Source of the DNA: Aeromicrobium sp.
Lineage (GTDB): Bacteria > Actinomycetota > Actinomycetes > Propionibacteriales > Nocardioidaceae
Direction of reading: 5' to 3'
Length of the DNA: 33,861 nt
Assembly (NCBI GenBank): GCA_023257515.1
Contig: JALRCA010000037.1
Coordinates: 1 to 33,861 of the forward strand
The position numbers and the translations under genes are program-made. Of this stretch, positions 23,123 to 31,685 are shown in pieces. The notes beneath the pieces were generated by a model. The model saw nothing but the letters and a program-made list of their open reading frames with translations. It was not told the origin of the DNA and searched no databases. Numbering within the stretch: position 1 is the stretch's first letter; each line of letters starts with the position of its first letter.

Positions 23123-23809
23123 CTGGACCTACCTTCTCTGGGGAAACCAGGATACGCACAAAATGCTAGACGTCCATGACATTCATTCCTCAGCGTGTCC
23201 CTACATCCACGTGACTCGCCGTCGCTCTCGATCCGGACGCCGCTTGAACTCGATATTTTCAGGGTCAAATGAATCCACGACGCGAAGGCTGTTGATGAGC
23301 AAATGATTGCGAGTGGAGGAGGATGCACATTTGTGGAGGACTACATGCAGGTGACCTCGTGTTCATTTGGCCTTTGACCTGCGCTTTTATACGCCTGTCC
23401 GCGTCGTGCATGCTTTCTTGCCTCACATGCATTTTCTCGAGATCCTTTCAACCGATTCCCTCTCCGTCGACAGGAATGACTGCCCTTGTTCGGCCTGCTC
23501 CCGCCACGGGCTGCCAGTCCCGCCCAACTCTGTTCCCGCGGGATCGACGAGCGGAGTCAATACAATCGGGTCAGCAGAACGCCTCGCCGCGAAGGACGGT
23601 GGCCTGCTCTTAGTCGCGCGCGACCGTGACCTCGCCGCTTCCTCAGCGGCGCGCTAAAGAACGTAGCGACGTCAGACTGCAGCGGGACCTTGTCGAGGAA
23701 CAACACCCAGAGGACGTCTCGCTCGCTTCTCCGAGTGCTTACGCCTGTCTCGTCAACGAAATCGACCCAACCGCCGCCCAGAAGCAACGCAGATGCCACG
23801 CGGTTCGCA
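23123..23809. other. Unassigned 0.69-kb leader region of island B, possibly decayed DNA
   Basis: No frame here has a good start, codon bias and recognisable protein together. The plus-strand frame ending at 23657 contains a CPCSACSRHG segment and could be the remnant of a Cys-rich protein, but it opens only at a TTG and has no Shine-Dalgarno. A GCCGCTTCCTCAGCGGC hairpin occurs near 23633-23649. The 5' end near 23123-23180 holds the likely promoter of the three-gene operon. G+C is mixed, as expected for decayed or composite DNA. Confidence 0.45.
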
Positions 23810-23874
23810 GTGGGGGTTGAACGCACATTAAGAGGAGCTGAGGCCGCCTACCTCTACCGTTTGGCTACGGGAGC
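23810..23874 (-). pseudogene. Decayed copy of the UAA-anticodon tRNA
   Basis: The 5' acceptor strand and junction (GCTCCCGTAGCC) are identical to the tRNA at 15856-15929. The D arm is recognisable (GCC...GGT), and the T-arm region GTGCG-TTCAACC-CCCAC keeps four of five pairs. The anticodon arm is scrambled and the 3' acceptor strand is absent, so it cannot form a tRNA. Orientation matches the intact copy, and the island B genes lie on its 3' side. It is a divergent duplicate or an integration scar. Confidence 0.7.
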
Positions 23875-23899
23875 GCTGGACCAGCACGGCAGGAGCGGG

Positions 23900-26278
23900 T
23901 CAGTCGAGGCCGAGCCAGGCGAAGAATTCGTCGGCCGAGATCACCGGCTTGCCGTACTCGCGAGCCTTGCGGGCCTTGCCGGACTGGGTGCCGACCTCGG
24001 CGACGACGAGGAGGTCGCACTTCGTCTTCGTGACGTTGGCGGCGGGGACGAGGCCGGCGTCGCGGGCGAGGCGCTCCATCTGGTCGCGCCCGTACCCCCG
24101 GCCCGACGGGGAGGTGGCCGTGCCGGTGAAGCAGATGCGGGCGCCGGGCAGCAGCACGTCGGACGCCGACGGGTCGGCCTCCGCGACCGTCGCGACGAGC
24201 TCGTCGACGAACCGCTCGCCCAGCAGCGACTCGACGGTGCGCAGTCGTTCGACGAGGGTGTCGGAGAGGCGCGACGCCTTCGTGGCGACGTTGGTCAGGC
24301 GCGCGACGACAGCCTCGGCTACGACTGCAGGCGGGCTTGACCCCGAGGGCGTGGCGCCATCCAGCAACACCGCGCTAAGGTCGACGCTCGCGGCAACCAG
24401 CGCGGACAGCGTCGGGAGGCGGTCGGTCGACGGAGCGGGGAGGTCCGGGTCCCGGGTGAGCAGGTAGCTCGAGTCGGGCAGGCCCTCGGCCGGCTCGAAC
24501 GGCGTGCCCGAGGCCGTCACCCCACCCGCCTCGTTCAGCCGACTGAACGAGGCGAACGCGGCGCGGGCCCGGTCCGCCGCCCGCCCGGACGACTCCTCCA
24601 CCCGCTCCTGCGACGACAGCGCCCCGTACGGCACCTCGACGCCGAACGGCATCGGCACGACGCGCTGCAGCCGCTTGAGCTCAAAGTCGATCTTCGCGAG
24701 GGCGTCGTCGACGCGCACACCTACCGGCGTCACGCCCTCGAGCAGCGGGGCGAGCACGGCCCAGGCCCCGGGCAGCGTGGGCGCGAGGAGGACGTCGTCG
24801 GCGGTGATGCCGTAGCGGGCGCGGGCGTCGGCGAGGTCGCGCTCGGGGTTCACGAGCGTGCTGAGCACGGTGCCGTCGTCGAACGCGACGGCGATCTCGA
24901 CCGGCCGCGGCCGCGAGAACGTGCCCTCGTCACCGACGAGGCAGACGCCCAGTCCAGCGAACCGCGAGGGCCCGGTGCGCGCGACCTCGCCGGAGAGGAA
25001 CCGCGTGACCCGGCGGTCGGTGCGCAGGTGCCGCGGCTCGATCGGGCGCTTGAGCACGAGACCGTCCATCGACGTCGCCCGGCTCAGCGCCACGTAGACC
25101 TGGCCGGTCGCGAAGACGCCGCCCGTCAGGTCGACGACGAGCCGGTCGAGCGTCTGCCCCTGGCTCTTGTGGATCGTGATCGCCCACGCCAGCCGACACG
25201 GCAGCTGCGTCCACGTGCCCACGACCTCGCGGCTCAGCGTGCCGCCCTCGACGACCGGGCGCGTCACCTCCCACGTGAACTCACCGACCGTCACGACGGA
25301 CCCGTCGGCCAGCTCCACCTCGAGCTCGACGTCGCCCGAGACGTCGTCGACCTCGATGCCGACGATGCGCGCAAGCGACCCGTTGACCCATCGGTCGCTC
25401 GGGTCGTTGGTCAGCATCATGACCTGCGCGCCGACCTTGAGTCGCAGCGTCTCGTCGGTGGGCGGGTCGAAGCCGGACAGGTCGCCGGTCTCGCGCGCGT
25501 GGGCCTCGACGACGTCGCCGGGCAGGCGATCGAGCCGCTCGCGGTTCCGGGCAGTGACGATCGAGTTCGACGGCGCGAGCGTCAGCCACAGCTCGTCCTC
25601 CGGCGGCTCGAAGTCCGGGTCAACGCGGGCGTTCAGCTCGGCCCGCGCCTGCTCCAGCAGCACGCCCTCGCGGACGGCGTTGAGCAGCGCGGTGAGCCGG
25701 TCGTCGCCGAGCTGGCGGAACACGGTCGTGAGCGCCACGGTCGGGAACGCGTCCCGGTCGAAGGCGTGCGCGGAGTAGACGTACTCGGTCTTGTAGTGCG
25801 TGCGGAAGAACTCGGTCTCGCGGTCGCCGACGATCGGCGGCAGCTGCAGCAGGTCGCCGACGAGCACGACCTGCACCCCGCCGAACGGCTCACCCTCCCG
25901 CGGCCCGAACCGGCGCAGCGCCGCCTCGACCATGTCGAACACGTCGGCCCGCACCATCGACGCCTCGTCGATCACGAGCGTCTGCAGCCCACGGATCGCC
26001 CGCGTGAACCGGCCCGGCCGGTAGGTGCCGCTGCGGACGTCGGCGAGCGTCGTGGTCGGACGGAAGCCGAACAGCCGGTGGATCGTGTAGCCGTCGACAT
26101 TGAGCGCCGCGATGCCCGTGGGCGCGGCCACCACCACCCGCCGCTCGGTCGTGGCGAGGAAGTGGCGGATCAGCGTCGACTTGCCGGTGCCCGCCTTACC
26201 GTTGAGGAACAGGTGGCTGCCCGACTCCAGCAGCTCCATCGCCCGCTCGATCTCGGGCGTGATGGTCAGGTCGGGCAC
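23900..26278 (-). CDS. PIF1-like helicase with degenerate exonuclease-like middle and C-terminal BRCT domain
   Basis: A 792-residue superfamily 1B helicase. Walker A is GKAGTGKS (27-34) and Walker B LVIDEAS (101-107). GDLLQLPP, the VFRQ motif and the C-terminal WAITIHKSQGQTLDR...VYVALSRA block are typical of PIF1/RecD-like enzymes. Residues ~440-545 (PVEIAVAFDDGTVLSTLVNP...YGITADDV) resemble a DnaQ-type exonuclease, but the first catalytic Asp appears replaced (GDEGT), so it is probably inactive. Residues ~711-792 (ARICFTGTATSPSGRGYGRDQMERLARDAG) form a BRCT domain like that of NAD-dependent ligases. A GTG start at 26278 is used. Likely role: resolving structured DNA during replication or repair. 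Confidence 0.88.
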   Translation of the reverse strand: MPDLTITPEIERAMELLESGSHLFLNGKAGTGKSTLIRHFLATTERRVVVAAPTGIAALNVDGYTIHRLFGFRPTTTLADVRSGTYRPGRFTRAIRGLQTLVIDEASMVRADVFDMVEAALRRFGPREGEPFGGVQVVLVGDLLQLPPIVGDRETEFFRTHYKTEYVYSAHAFDRDAFPTVALTTVFRQLGDDRLTALLNAVREGVLLEQARAELNARVDPDFEPPEDELWLTLAPSNSIVTARNRERLDRLPGDVVEAHARETGDLSGFDPPTDETLRLKVGAQVMMLTNDPSDRWVNGSLARIVGIEVDDVSGDVELEVELADGSVVTVGEFTWEVTRPVVEGGTLSREVVGTWTQLPCRLAWAITIHKSQGQTLDRLVVDLTGGVFATGQVYVALSRATSMDGLVLKRPIEPRHLRTDRRVTRFLSGEVARTGPSRFAGLGVCLVGDEGTFSRPRPVEIAVAFDDGTVLSTLVNPERDLADARARYGITADDVLLAPTLPGAWAVLAPLLEGVTPVGVRVDDALAKIDFELKRLQRVVPMPFGVEVPYGALSSQERVEESSGRAADRARAAFASFSRLNEAGGVTASGTPFEPAEGLPDSSYLLTRDPDLPAPSTDRLPTLSALVAASVDLSAVLLDGATPSGSSPPAVVAEAVVARLTNVATKASRLSDTLVERLRTVESLLGERFVDELVATVAEADPSASDVLLPGARICFTGTATSPSGRGYGRDQMERLARDAGLVPAANVTKTKCDLLVVAEVGTQSGKARKAREYGKPVISADEFFAWLGLD

Positions 26279-26555
26279 GTGGCCAGGGTGTCATGTGCGA
26301 CGCACCACGGCACCGCTCTTGCAGGAGACCGGGGCCGTCGAATCGACCACCCACCGCTGGCCGGGCGAGTTGGGAGTAGCAAGCCGCCGACGCCTGCTCC
26401 GACGAACCTCAGATTGACGTCCATCTCAAGTTGGTGGCCCGGATATCAGTTTCTCCACACAAGCATCGATTTCGTTCCAGAATGCCTCACTACGAGTACT
26501 TGGCTCAGTCCAACGAGGACCACAACCTCGCAAGCAGCGATGAAAGCGGTGCAGG

Positions 26556-27689
26556 ATGCACGATCTCGATCAGCAGACCGAGTACTTGCGCGGGGCTCTG
26601 CAACAGGATCGTCGACCCCTTGGATTCCTGGTAGGAGCCGGCGCACCAATGGCTGTCAGAGTCGACGGAAGGCCGATCATCCCGGACATCGCTGGCTTGA
26701 CGTCGCACGTCGAGAAGAGCCTAAATGGCCGAGAAGCCCTGACCGTCAGGGCGGCGCTGGACATCCTGGCTCACTCCGGCTCCGGCAGTCCGAACGTCGA
26801 GAACATCCTTGACTACCTTCGCACGTTGGCGGAGTTGCCCGGAGACGTACCCATCCATGACATTGAACCCGCTGCAGTTGAGGCGGCAGACCGCGCTGTC
26901 TGCGGATGCATCAGATCAGTTCTTGACGTGCGCCTTCCCGATGACCGCACGCCCTTCCACGCGCTTGCCGTTTGGACTCGTGCCGTCAGACGCCACGCGC
27001 CCATCGAACTCTTCACGACCAACTACGACCTGCTTATTGAGGAGGCGCTCGAAGCCTCGGGCGTCCCATACTTCGACGGTTTCGTGGGTAGTTATCGACC
27101 CACGTTCGACATTGAGGCCGTGGAAGAAGATCCGCTTCCCAAGCGGTGGGCACGCCTATGGAAGTTGCACGGATCGATCAACTGGCAGTTGACGCGTAGC
27201 AATCAAGTCGTCCGCGCGGCCAGCCCGGTCGACGACGGCGGAACCATGATCTACCCAAGCCACTTGAAGTACATGCAAAGCCGACGCCTCCCCTACCTTG
27301 CGATGCTCGACCGGCTAAGAAGCTTCCTCCGACAACCCGGTGCAATCCTCATATCCATCGGCTTTGGCTATCGCGACGAACACATTAACGAAGTGATTCA
27401 GCAGGCCCTTCGCTCCAACCCGACCGCTGCGGTTCTCGCACTGATGTACTCCAAGGCCAGCGAGTATCCCGAGGCGATACAACTCGCCGGGCAAACGCAG
27501 AACTTGTCATTAGTTGCACGCGATGAAGCAATCATCGGTACCCATCGCGCGACTTGGTCGCCGATCGATGGCAATAAAGCGACTAGCGACCTCGGGGACT
27601 TCGGCCCATTCGGCGACCTGCTGTGGGAACTAGTTGGGCTTTCGGTGAACGAGAACAGTGAGTCGCCTACAACTACCGCGGGGGAGTAA
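26556..27689 (+). CDS. SIR2-like NADase of a SIR2-HerA anti-phage system
   Basis: A 377-residue SIR2-domain protein. The NAD-binding opening is GAGAP (27-31). FTTNYD (153-158) supplies catalytic Asn156, and KLHGSINW supplies His205. ISIGFGYRDEHI (~267-278) is the late Rossmann motif. Such defence SIR2 proteins hydrolyse NAD+ to starve infected cells. Its stop overlaps the ATG of the HerA gene by one base (TAATG), giving strict coupling. This pairing is the known SIR2-HerA (Nezha) system, in which the two proteins form a supramolecular complex. Codon use is lower-GC than neighbours, with a TTA at 27510. The Shine-Dalgarno is weak. Confidence 0.92.
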   Translation: MHDLDQQTEYLRGALQQDRRPLGFLVGAGAPMAVRVDGRPIIPDIAGLTSHVEKSLNGREALTVRAALDILAHSGSGSPNVENILDYLRTLAELPGDVPIHDIEPAAVEAADRAVCGCIRSVLDVRLPDDRTPFHALAVWTRAVRRHAPIELFTTNYDLLIEEALEASGVPYFDGFVGSYRPTFDIEAVEEDPLPKRWARLWKLHGSINWQLTRSNQVVRAASPVDDGGTMIYPSHLKYMQSRRLPYLAMLDRLRSFLRQPGAILISIGFGYRDEHINEVIQQALRSNPTAAVLALMYSKASEYPEAIQLAGQTQNLSLVARDEAIIGTHRATWSPIDGNKATSDLGDFGPFGDLLWELVGLSVNENSESPTTTAGE

Positions 27690-29557
27690 TGATCTCTTCC
27701 GAGCGCATCGGAGAGGTGCACGACGTCCGAGGCGACACCGTGATCGCGCGGCTCAATGCCGCCTCAGTGCCGGGCCTCTCATTCTCGCGGGGACATGGGT
27801 ACCAAGTAGGGCAAGTCGGCGCGTTCGTACGCATTCCTCTAGGTCTGCAGGACCTCTACGCCCTCGTTGTTGAGGTTGGATCGAACCCCGTCAGCGACAC
27901 TCAAGCCGAAACTCAGCTTGCCGTCGAGTGGGCACCTCCTGGCACAGCATGGATGCGTCTCGAACTAATCGCTCAAGGCGATCGAGCCGGCCAGGTTCGT
28001 CGCGGCGTATCTCGCTACCCCGCCGTAGGGGACCCAGTTGTCCTTGTAACCGCAGAAGACCTTGGTCGAATCTACGGGAAGGCCTCGGGTCCCTCGCTCA
28101 TTACTATCGGCCATGTAGCTGGAGCTCCTCAGCTGAGGGCGGTCGTCGACACTGACAGGCTCTTGAACCGGCATACCGCCGTCTTCGGCAGCACCGGAGC
28201 GGGCAAGTCAACCACGGTATCGGGTCTACTGCACCAACTTGCTAACCCAAGTCAGTTTCCCGGATCGCGCATCGTTGTCGTGGATGTGCATGGTGAGTAC
28301 GCGAGCGCCCTGGGCGGGTTTGCCTCTGTTCACGCTGTCGCCGGATTAGAAACAGCCAACGCGCCGGAAGTCTCTGGCCTAGCAATACCGTTCTGGGCGC
28401 TCACGTACGACGAACTCGTAGCCGTGACGTTCAGGGACCTGGACGACGCAAGTAGCGCAGCCGTTCAAACGTGGATCGTCGCAGCTAAACGTGAGTATGT
28501 CCGACGCCATCCCGAAGTCCGCATGGATCCGAATGACGTCACCGTCGACACCCCGTTGCCCTTCAGCCTGCGTCGCCTCTGGTTTGAGCTCTACGAGCGT
28601 GTCACCGCTACCCACTTTGCACAGCAGAATTCGCAGTCAGACGACACGCGCGCGTACGAGACCGACGCGGAAGGGACGGAGATGCGAGGTGACGTGGAAA
28701 GCGTCACGGCACCCGTCTACAAGGGCTTAGTCGCGGGCAAGATCTTCCTCAGCGCGTCGCTCCTCCCGATGCGCCGTCAGCTGGACCGGCTCGCTGCCCT
28801 TCTGCGGGATCCACGCTATGACTTCCTCTTCAAACCCGGACCTTGGGCACCAGATCAGGACGGAGAAACCGAAGAAGACCTCAGCTCGTTTCTCCGACAA
28901 TGGTTGGGCGGGTCCAAACCCCTTGCTGTCGCGGACCTATCGAACGTTCCGAGTGCAGTGCTCCCCGAAGTTGTCGGCGTTCTGCTCCGGGTCTTGTATG
29001 ACGCCGTTTTCTGGGCTCGAGAACTACCCGAGGGAGGTCGCCAAAGACCTCTTCTGGTCGTCCTCGAAGAAGCGCATCGTTACCTCTCATCGAAAAGTGG
29101 CGCCGCTTCGGCCGTTGTCGAGCGGGTGGTGAAGGAAGGCCGGAAGTTTGGAGTGGGTTTGATGCTAGTGAGCCAGCGACCGAGCGAGATTCAGCCGACT
29201 GTGCTCAGCCAGATCGGAACGTTCTTCGTCCTCCGTCTCAGCAACAGCACTGACCGAGGCCTCGTCAAAGCAACGGTTCCGGACAATCTCGGAGGACTGT
29301 TCGACACCGTCCCGGCATTGCGAACCGGTGAGGCGCTTGTCGTTGGCGAGGCCACTCGACTGCCCACCCGAGTGCTTCTCACGATCCCGGCGTCTCAGCG
29401 ACCCGACAGCCGCGATCCCTCTGTGGTTGGCGACGACGAAACGCGTGGTTGGACCAGCAGCCGCGATCCCGAGAACTACGACCACGTGGTCAGCAACTGG
29501 CGCAAGACCAACACAAGAGCGAGTCAGAGCAATGAACCGAACTCCAGTAAGTTCTAG
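27689..29557 (+). CDS. HerA-like hexameric ATPase of a SIR2-HerA system
   Basis: A 622-residue FtsK/HerA-family ATPase. An N-terminal HAS-barrel (~1-110) is followed by the P-loop GSTGAGKST (167-175), VVDVHGEYA (HerA motif), an inserted helical region, and Walker B VVLEEAHRYLS (~457-467). VERVVKEGRKFGVGLMLVSQRPSEI supplies the arginine-finger and sensor regions. Archaeal HerA is a DNA translocase working with NurA; here the neighbour is SIR2, so it acts as the assembly and activation partner in defence. Two TTA codons occur at 28346 and 28727. The gene ends inside the next small gene. Confidence 0.92.
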   Translation: MISSERIGEVHDVRGDTVIARLNAASVPGLSFSRGHGYQVGQVGAFVRIPLGLQDLYALVVEVGSNPVSDTQAETQLAVEWAPPGTAWMRLELIAQGDRAGQVRRGVSRYPAVGDPVVLVTAEDLGRIYGKASGPSLITIGHVAGAPQLRAVVDTDRLLNRHTAVFGSTGAGKSTTVSGLLHQLANPSQFPGSRIVVVDVHGEYASALGGFASVHAVAGLETANAPEVSGLAIPFWALTYDELVAVTFRDLDDASSAAVQTWIVAAKREYVRRHPEVRMDPNDVTVDTPLPFSLRRLWFELYERVTATHFAQQNSQSDDTRAYETDAEGTEMRGDVESVTAPVYKGLVAGKIFLSASLLPMRRQLDRLAALLRDPRYDFLFKPGPWAPDQDGETEEDLSSFLRQWLGGSKPLAVADLSNVPSAVLPEVVGVLLRVLYDAVFWARELPEGGRQRPLLVVLEEAHRYLSSKSGAASAVVERVVKEGRKFGVGLMLVSQRPSEIQPTVLSQIGTFFVLRLSNSTDRGLVKATVPDNLGGLFDTVPALRTGEALVVGEATRLPTRVLLTIPASQRPDSRDPSVVGDDETRGWTSSRDPENYDHVVSNWRKTNTRASQSNEPNSSKF

Positions 29558-29741
29558 CAACATCGCCTCGATTGGTTTCGACGAGGCTACGTCCGTCCTC
29601 GAGGTCGAGTTCCTGGCCGGAAGCATCTACCAATACTTCGACGTTCCACTCGCATACTACGAAGGCCTGTTGACCGCGAGCAGCGTTGGCGGGTACTTCA
29701 ACACGAACATCAAGAACTCTTTCGCATACAGCCGCTTATGA
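29532..29741 (+). CDS. KTSC-domain small protein overlapping herA
   Basis: A 69-residue protein consisting almost entirely of a KTSC domain: SSSNIASIGFDEATSVLEVEF, GSIYQYFDVPLAYYEGLL and SVGGYFNTNIKNSFAYSRL. The domain is named from the C-terminus of some lysyl-tRNA synthetases, and its function is unknown. The ATG lies 26 nt before the HerA stop in another frame, so it belongs to the same transcript and is probably coupled. The penultimate codon is TTA. Its link to SIR2-HerA is not part of the described two-gene system, so it may be an accessory or a passenger. Confidence 0.85.
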   Translation: MNRTPVSSSNIASIGFDEATSVLEVEFLAGSIYQYFDVPLAYYEGLLTASSVGGYFNTNIKNSFAYSRL

Positions 29742-29772
29742 CTTGGACTCTCAGATGAGGGCGTGATGACAA

Positions 29773-29791
29773 AGACGCGAAGCCCGCGTCT
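29773..29791. terminator. Hairpin between island C and aldo/keto reductase
   Basis: AGACGCG at 29773-29779 pairs perfectly with CGCGTCT at 29785-29791 around a five-base loop. It lies between two convergent genes and marks the right edge of island C. Confidence 0.55.
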
Positions 29792-29793
29792 GG

Positions 29794-30663
29794 TCAGGCG
29801 TCGAGGCTCGACTCGATGGTCTGCAGCTCGTCGTCGGTGAGCTCGAGGTCGGCGGCGGCGGCCGAGTCCTTGGCCGACTCCGGGCGCGAGGCGCCGGGGA
29901 TCGGGATGACGACCGGGGCCTGGGCGAGGTGCCAGGCGAGCGCGACCTGGTGGGGGCTCACGCCGCGGGCGTCGGCGACCTGCTGGAAGCCGCTGTGGTC
30001 GGAGCCGAAGTCGCCGGCCTTCTTGATGCCGCCGAACGGGCTCCACGGCAGCCACGCGATGCCCAGGTCGGCGCAGTGCTTCAGCTCGTCACGGCTCGAC
30101 AGGAACGCCGGGCTGAACTGGTTCTGCACCGACACGAGGCGACCGCCGAGGACCTCGTTGGCCTCGTCGATCTGCGCGACCGTGGCGTTGGAGATGCCGG
30201 CCATGCGGATGACGCCCTCGTCGAGCAGCTCGGCCAACGCGCCCACGGACTCGGCGTAGGGGACCTCCGGGTCGGGGCGGTGGAACTGCAGCAGGTCGAT
30301 CTGGTCGACGCCGAGGCGCTGGGCCGACTCCTTCGCCGCGGACTTGAGGTAGTCCGGGTCGCCGTTCAGCTGCCAGGAGCCGTCGCCCGGGCGGGTGTGG
30401 CCGGCCTTCGTCGCGACGAGGACGTCGTCGGTCGAGCCGCCGTAGGACGTGAGCGCCTCGGCGATCAGCAGCTCGTTGTGGCCGGGGTCGTTCGCGTCGC
30501 GGTGGTACGCGTCGGCGGTGTCGATGAAGGTCACGCCCGCGTCGAGCGAGGCGTGGATCGTGGCGATCGAGCGCTCGCGATCGGGCCGTCCCTCGATCGA
30601 CATCGGCATGCCGCCAAGGCCGATCGCGCTGACGGTCACGTCTCCGATGGTGCGCTGCTGCAC
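29794..30663 (-). CDS. Aldo/keto reductase family oxidoreductase
   Basis: A 289-residue TIM-barrel NADPH oxidoreductase. The catalytic tetrad is visible: Asp48 and Tyr53 in FIDTADAY, Lys86 in ATKAGH and His128 in LLQFHRPD. PGASRPESAKDSAAAADLEL near the C-terminus is the NADPH-binding loop of the bacterial AKR class related to Tas and general stress protein 69. It reduces aldehydes or ketones; the specific substrate is unknown. The GTG at 30663 is chosen because GGAGGA lies seven bases upstream. Candidate starts further up lack a ribosome-binding site. Confidence 0.92.
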   Translation of the reverse strand: MQQRTIGDVTVSAIGLGGMPMSIEGRPDRERSIATIHASLDAGVTFIDTADAYHRDANDPGHNELLIAEALTSYGGSTDDVLVATKAGHTRPGDGSWQLNGDPDYLKSAAKESAQRLGVDQIDLLQFHRPDPEVPYAESVGALAELLDEGVIRMAGISNATVAQIDEANEVLGGRLVSVQNQFSPAFLSSRDELKHCADLGIAWLPWSPFGGIKKAGDFGSDHSGFQQVADARGVSPHQVALAWHLAQAPVVIPIPGASRPESAKDSAAAADLELTDDELQTIESSLDA

Positions 30664-30746
30664 AGGGTCCTCCTGGGGTCGGTGGGAAAGTCGTTGAACC
30701 TTCACGCTCGACCGTACGCCTCGCGCCAAGGAGCGCCAGCCGAGCG

Positions 30747-31685
30747 TCAGGCGCCGGAGACGTCGACGACGTTCAGCAGCGGCTCGCCCGCGGCGATCCG
30801 TCGCACCTGCTCGCGCACGAGCGGACCGACGCGCTCCATCCGCGTCGCCACCGCTCCCCCGACGTGCGGCGCGAGCAGCACCCCGGGCGTCGTCCAGAGC
30901 GGGTGGTCGTCGGGCAGCGGCTCGGGGTCGACGACGTCGAGCGCGAGCCGCACGTGACCGGACGCGGCGTGCCGCACGAGCGCGTCGGTGTCGGCGACCT
31001 TGCCGCGAGCGACGTTCACGAGCAGGGCGCCGTCCTGCATGGCCCCGAGGAACGCGTCGTCGACGAGGTGGTGGGTCGACTCGCCGTAGGGCACGGCGAC
31101 GATCACGACGTCGACGTCAGCGAGCAGCCCGTGCACCTCGTCGACGCCGTGGACGTGGCCGCGCTCGTCGTCGCGCGCCGACGACGCGACGCGCACCAGC
31201 TCGACCCCGAACCCGTCGAGCCGGCGCTCGACCTGCGTGCCGATGCCACCGACGCCGAGCAGCATGACCCGCTTGCCGAGCACGCCCGGACGCGCCTCGC
31301 CCTTGTCCCACCGGCCGTGCGAGCGACCGGCGTTGCGGACGAAGTCGTCGAGGCCGCGCGTCGACGCGAGGGTCAGCGCCACGGCGATCTCGGCCGTCGG
31401 CCCCTCGTGCACGCCGACCGCGTTGCACCACGTGACGCCGTCGGGCACGTGGCCGATCGCGTCGTCGTAGCCCAGGGACTGCGCCTGCACGGCCTTGACG
31501 CGGTCGGGATCGAGCACCGACAGGTCGCCGGACAGCTGGTACGGACGCACCGCGAGGTCGAGCACGACGTCGGCCGGCGGAGGCCCGGCGAAGTCCCACA
31601 CGTGCAGCGCGGCCACGCCGTCGGACTCCAGGTCGGCGAACACGTCGCGGGTCTCGTCGTCGGGGAGGCTCAAGTGCACGGTCAT
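30747..31685 (-). CDS. D-isomer-specific 2-hydroxyacid dehydrogenase
   Basis: A 312-residue NAD(P)-dependent enzyme interconverting 2-oxoacids and D-2-hydroxyacids. The dinucleotide site is GVGGIG (144-149) and the catalytic trio is Arg227 (VNVARG), Glu255 (DPEP) and His274 (LAPHVGG). The substrate-binding N-terminus (SLGYDDAIGHVPDGV) is shorter and more divergent than in SerA or LdhA, so it is called generically. Its ATG overlaps the stop of the ppx-like gene by four bases (ATGA), so the two are translationally coupled although no shared pathway is obvious. The longer frame running further upstream is antisense noise within the ppx region. Confidence 0.92.
   Translation of the reverse strand: MTVHLSLPDDETRDVFADLESDGVAALHVWDFAGPPPADVVLDLAVRPYQLSGDLSVLDPDRVKAVQAQSLGYDDAIGHVPDGVTWCNAVGVHEGPTAEIAVALTLASTRGLDDFVRNAGRSHGRWDKGEARPGVLGKRVMLLGVGGIGTQVERRLDGFGVELVRVASSARDDERGHVHGVDEVHGLLADVDVVIVAVPYGESTHHLVDDAFLGAMQDGALLVNVARGKVADTDALVRHAASGHVRLALDVVDPEPLPDDHPLWTTPGVLLAPHVGGAVATRMERVGPLVREQVRRIAAGEPLLNVVDVSGA

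Noticed and set aside
23367-23657. 96-codon plus-strand frame with a CPCSACSRHG segment
   Set aside because: TTG start without Shine-Dalgarno, no recognisable fold, and an internal composition change. Kept only as part of the unassigned region.
26279-26555. Small gene or tRNA remnant between the PIF1-like and SIR2 genes
   Set aside because: No frame has a start signal or recognisable product and no cloverleaf forms. It probably holds the cassette promoter and the island boundary.
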